DNA of 16,889 nucleotides from Bacillota bacterium (GTDB lineage: Bacteria > Bacillota_A > Clostridia > Lachnospirales > Lachnospiraceae). Positions 16,120-16,889 of this stretch are shown here, one piece after another. Both the position numbers and the translations under genes were made by a program. Location of the stretch: the NCBI GenBank assembly GCA_023443925.1, contig JAEZSL010000345.1:1-16889 (forward strand), read 5' to 3'. Under the pieces are notes generated by a model. That model searched no databases and was not told the DNA's origin. It worked only from the letters and a program-made list of their open reading frames with translations. Every line of letters begins with the position of its first letter. Position 1 is the stretch's first letter.

Positions 16120-16889
16120 ATGGACAAGCATATTGCCGACAGCCAAAATTTACAGCATACCGATTTATATGTATACCAATGTGGTAATGCCCAATGCGAA
16201 CATGGACATGGTTATGGACCTGCCGTTCGTGATCATTTCCTGATTCATTTTGTACACAAAGGGAAAGGAACATTTGATACCGGCAGCAATATATACCACT
16301 TGCAGGCAGGCTGTGGATTTTTGATTTGCCCGGATACCATTACTTATTATAAAGCGGATGACATAGATCCCTGGAATTATTCCTGGATAGGTTTTCATGG
16401 AATCAAAGCTGAATCCTATTTAAAAGATGCGGGTCTGACACCGGATAACCCAATCTTTCAATATGATACGGATGATTTTATTGACAACTGCTTTAATGAA
16501 ATGGTCTCCGCCTACGATTTAAAACGCGGCGGTGAGGTAAAGAGGCTGGCTTATCTCTATCAGTTTTTACTTAAATTAACAGAAAGGAATCCGGTTGGTT
16601 TATACTATGATTCTCCTGACAGCCGCAGAGATGCCTATATCACACAGGCATTACAGTATATAGAAATGAATTACAGCAGAAAAATAACCGTTGAATCCAT
16701 CTCCCGGTTTGTTGGTCTGAACCGCAGCTATTTTAACTCTGTTTTTAAGAGTGCCCTCAATGTAAGCCTCCAGGAATATCTGATTGAATTCCGGATTCGA
16801 AAAGCCTGTGAGTTACTGCCCAACGAAAAGCTTTCCATCGGGAATATTTCCCGGAGCGTAGGTTATACCGATTCCCTGCTTTTTTCAAA
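16120..16889 (+). CDS. AraC-family regulator with cupin sugar-binding domain, 3' end missing
   Basis: An open frame from ATG 16120 (GGAGG six nt upstream) to the window end, 256 complete codons without a stop. Residues about 15-160 resemble the AraC_binding cupin domain (YVYQCGNAQCEHGHGYGPAV, DHFLIHFVHKGKGTF, GCGFLICPDTITYYKADD, PWNYSWIGFHG). This arrangement is typical of MsmR/RafR-like regulators of alpha-galactoside use. From about 174 comes the double helix-turn-helix: ITVESISRFVGLNRSYFNSV and the start of the second, LSIGNISRSVGYTDSLLFSK. About 30-40 residues are expected beyond the edge. It is divergent from the GH36-GH95 operon and is probably its activator, with alpha-galactosides such as melibiose or raffinose as likely inducers. 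That assignment is inference from position and similarity. Confidence 0.88.
   Translation, partial: MDKHIADSQNLQHTDLYVYQCGNAQCEHGHGYGPAVRDHFLIHFVHKGKGTFDTGSNIYHLQAGCGFLICPDTITYYKADDIDPWNYSWIGFHGIKAESYLKDAGLTPDNPIFQYDTDDFIDNCFNEMVSAYDLKRGGEVKRLAYLYQFLLKLTERNPVGLYYDSPDSRRDAYITQALQYIEMNYSRKITVESISRFVGLNRSYFNSVFKSALNVSLQEYLIEFRIRKACELLPNEKLSIGNISRSVGYTDSLLFS

Overview
The window reads as chromosome of a low-GC, anaerobic, probably spore-forming Firmicute. Protein style points to the Lachnospiraceae / Clostridium cluster XIVa: LysM plus GH18 spore-type protein, VanW-like plus YkuD L,D-transpeptidase, CBS protein, AraC-type sugar regulators and many glycoside hydrolases. This placement is inference from protein families and gene style; no rRNA or tRNA is present. 

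Left edge (1-480): the 5' end of a group IIC intron on the minus strand runs off the window. It sits directly behind the rho-independent terminator of a small minus-strand gene for an HMA-fold protein that has lost its metal-binding cysteines. 

Regulator and envelope block (480-5620): a plus-strand LuxR-type regulator has a clear promoter followed by a 23-bp palindrome. It converges on a minus-strand series: LysM-GH18 protein (catalytic Glu replaced), CBS-pair protein with its own promoter and overlapping palindrome, and a membrane-anchored L,D-transpeptidase. A 113-bp nested inverted repeat lies in the convergent gap. 

Beta-glucoside locus (5625-9051): a minus-strand AraC-type regulator is divergent from a plus-strand GH1 6-phospho-beta-glucosidase and a ROK-family kinase. 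No PTS or other transporter gene is present in the window, so the pair suggests that sugars may be phosphorylated inside the cell by the ROK kinase and then cleaved by the GH1 enzyme. Two 25-bp direct repeats lie just upstream of the regulator gene. Between GH1 and ROK there is a perfect 41-bp duplication. Each copy carries a 12-bp-arm hairpin and a Shine-Dalgarno sequence at the same distance from a start codon, and the first copy drives a 29-codon leader frame that overlaps the kinase start. 

Sensor (9119-10618): a minus-strand methyl-accepting chemotaxis protein with six predicted membrane segments and a GTG start buried in a small hairpin. 

Alpha-galactoside/fucoside-type locus (11070-16889): a minus-strand GH36 alpha-galactosidase is followed by a GH95-like glycosidase, ending in a strong terminator. 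Both are divergent from a plus-strand cupin-AraC regulator cut by the window end. The layout of both sugar loci (divergent AraC regulator plus intracellular glycosidases) fits uptake of short oligosaccharides and cytoplasmic breakdown. The transporters must lie elsewhere.
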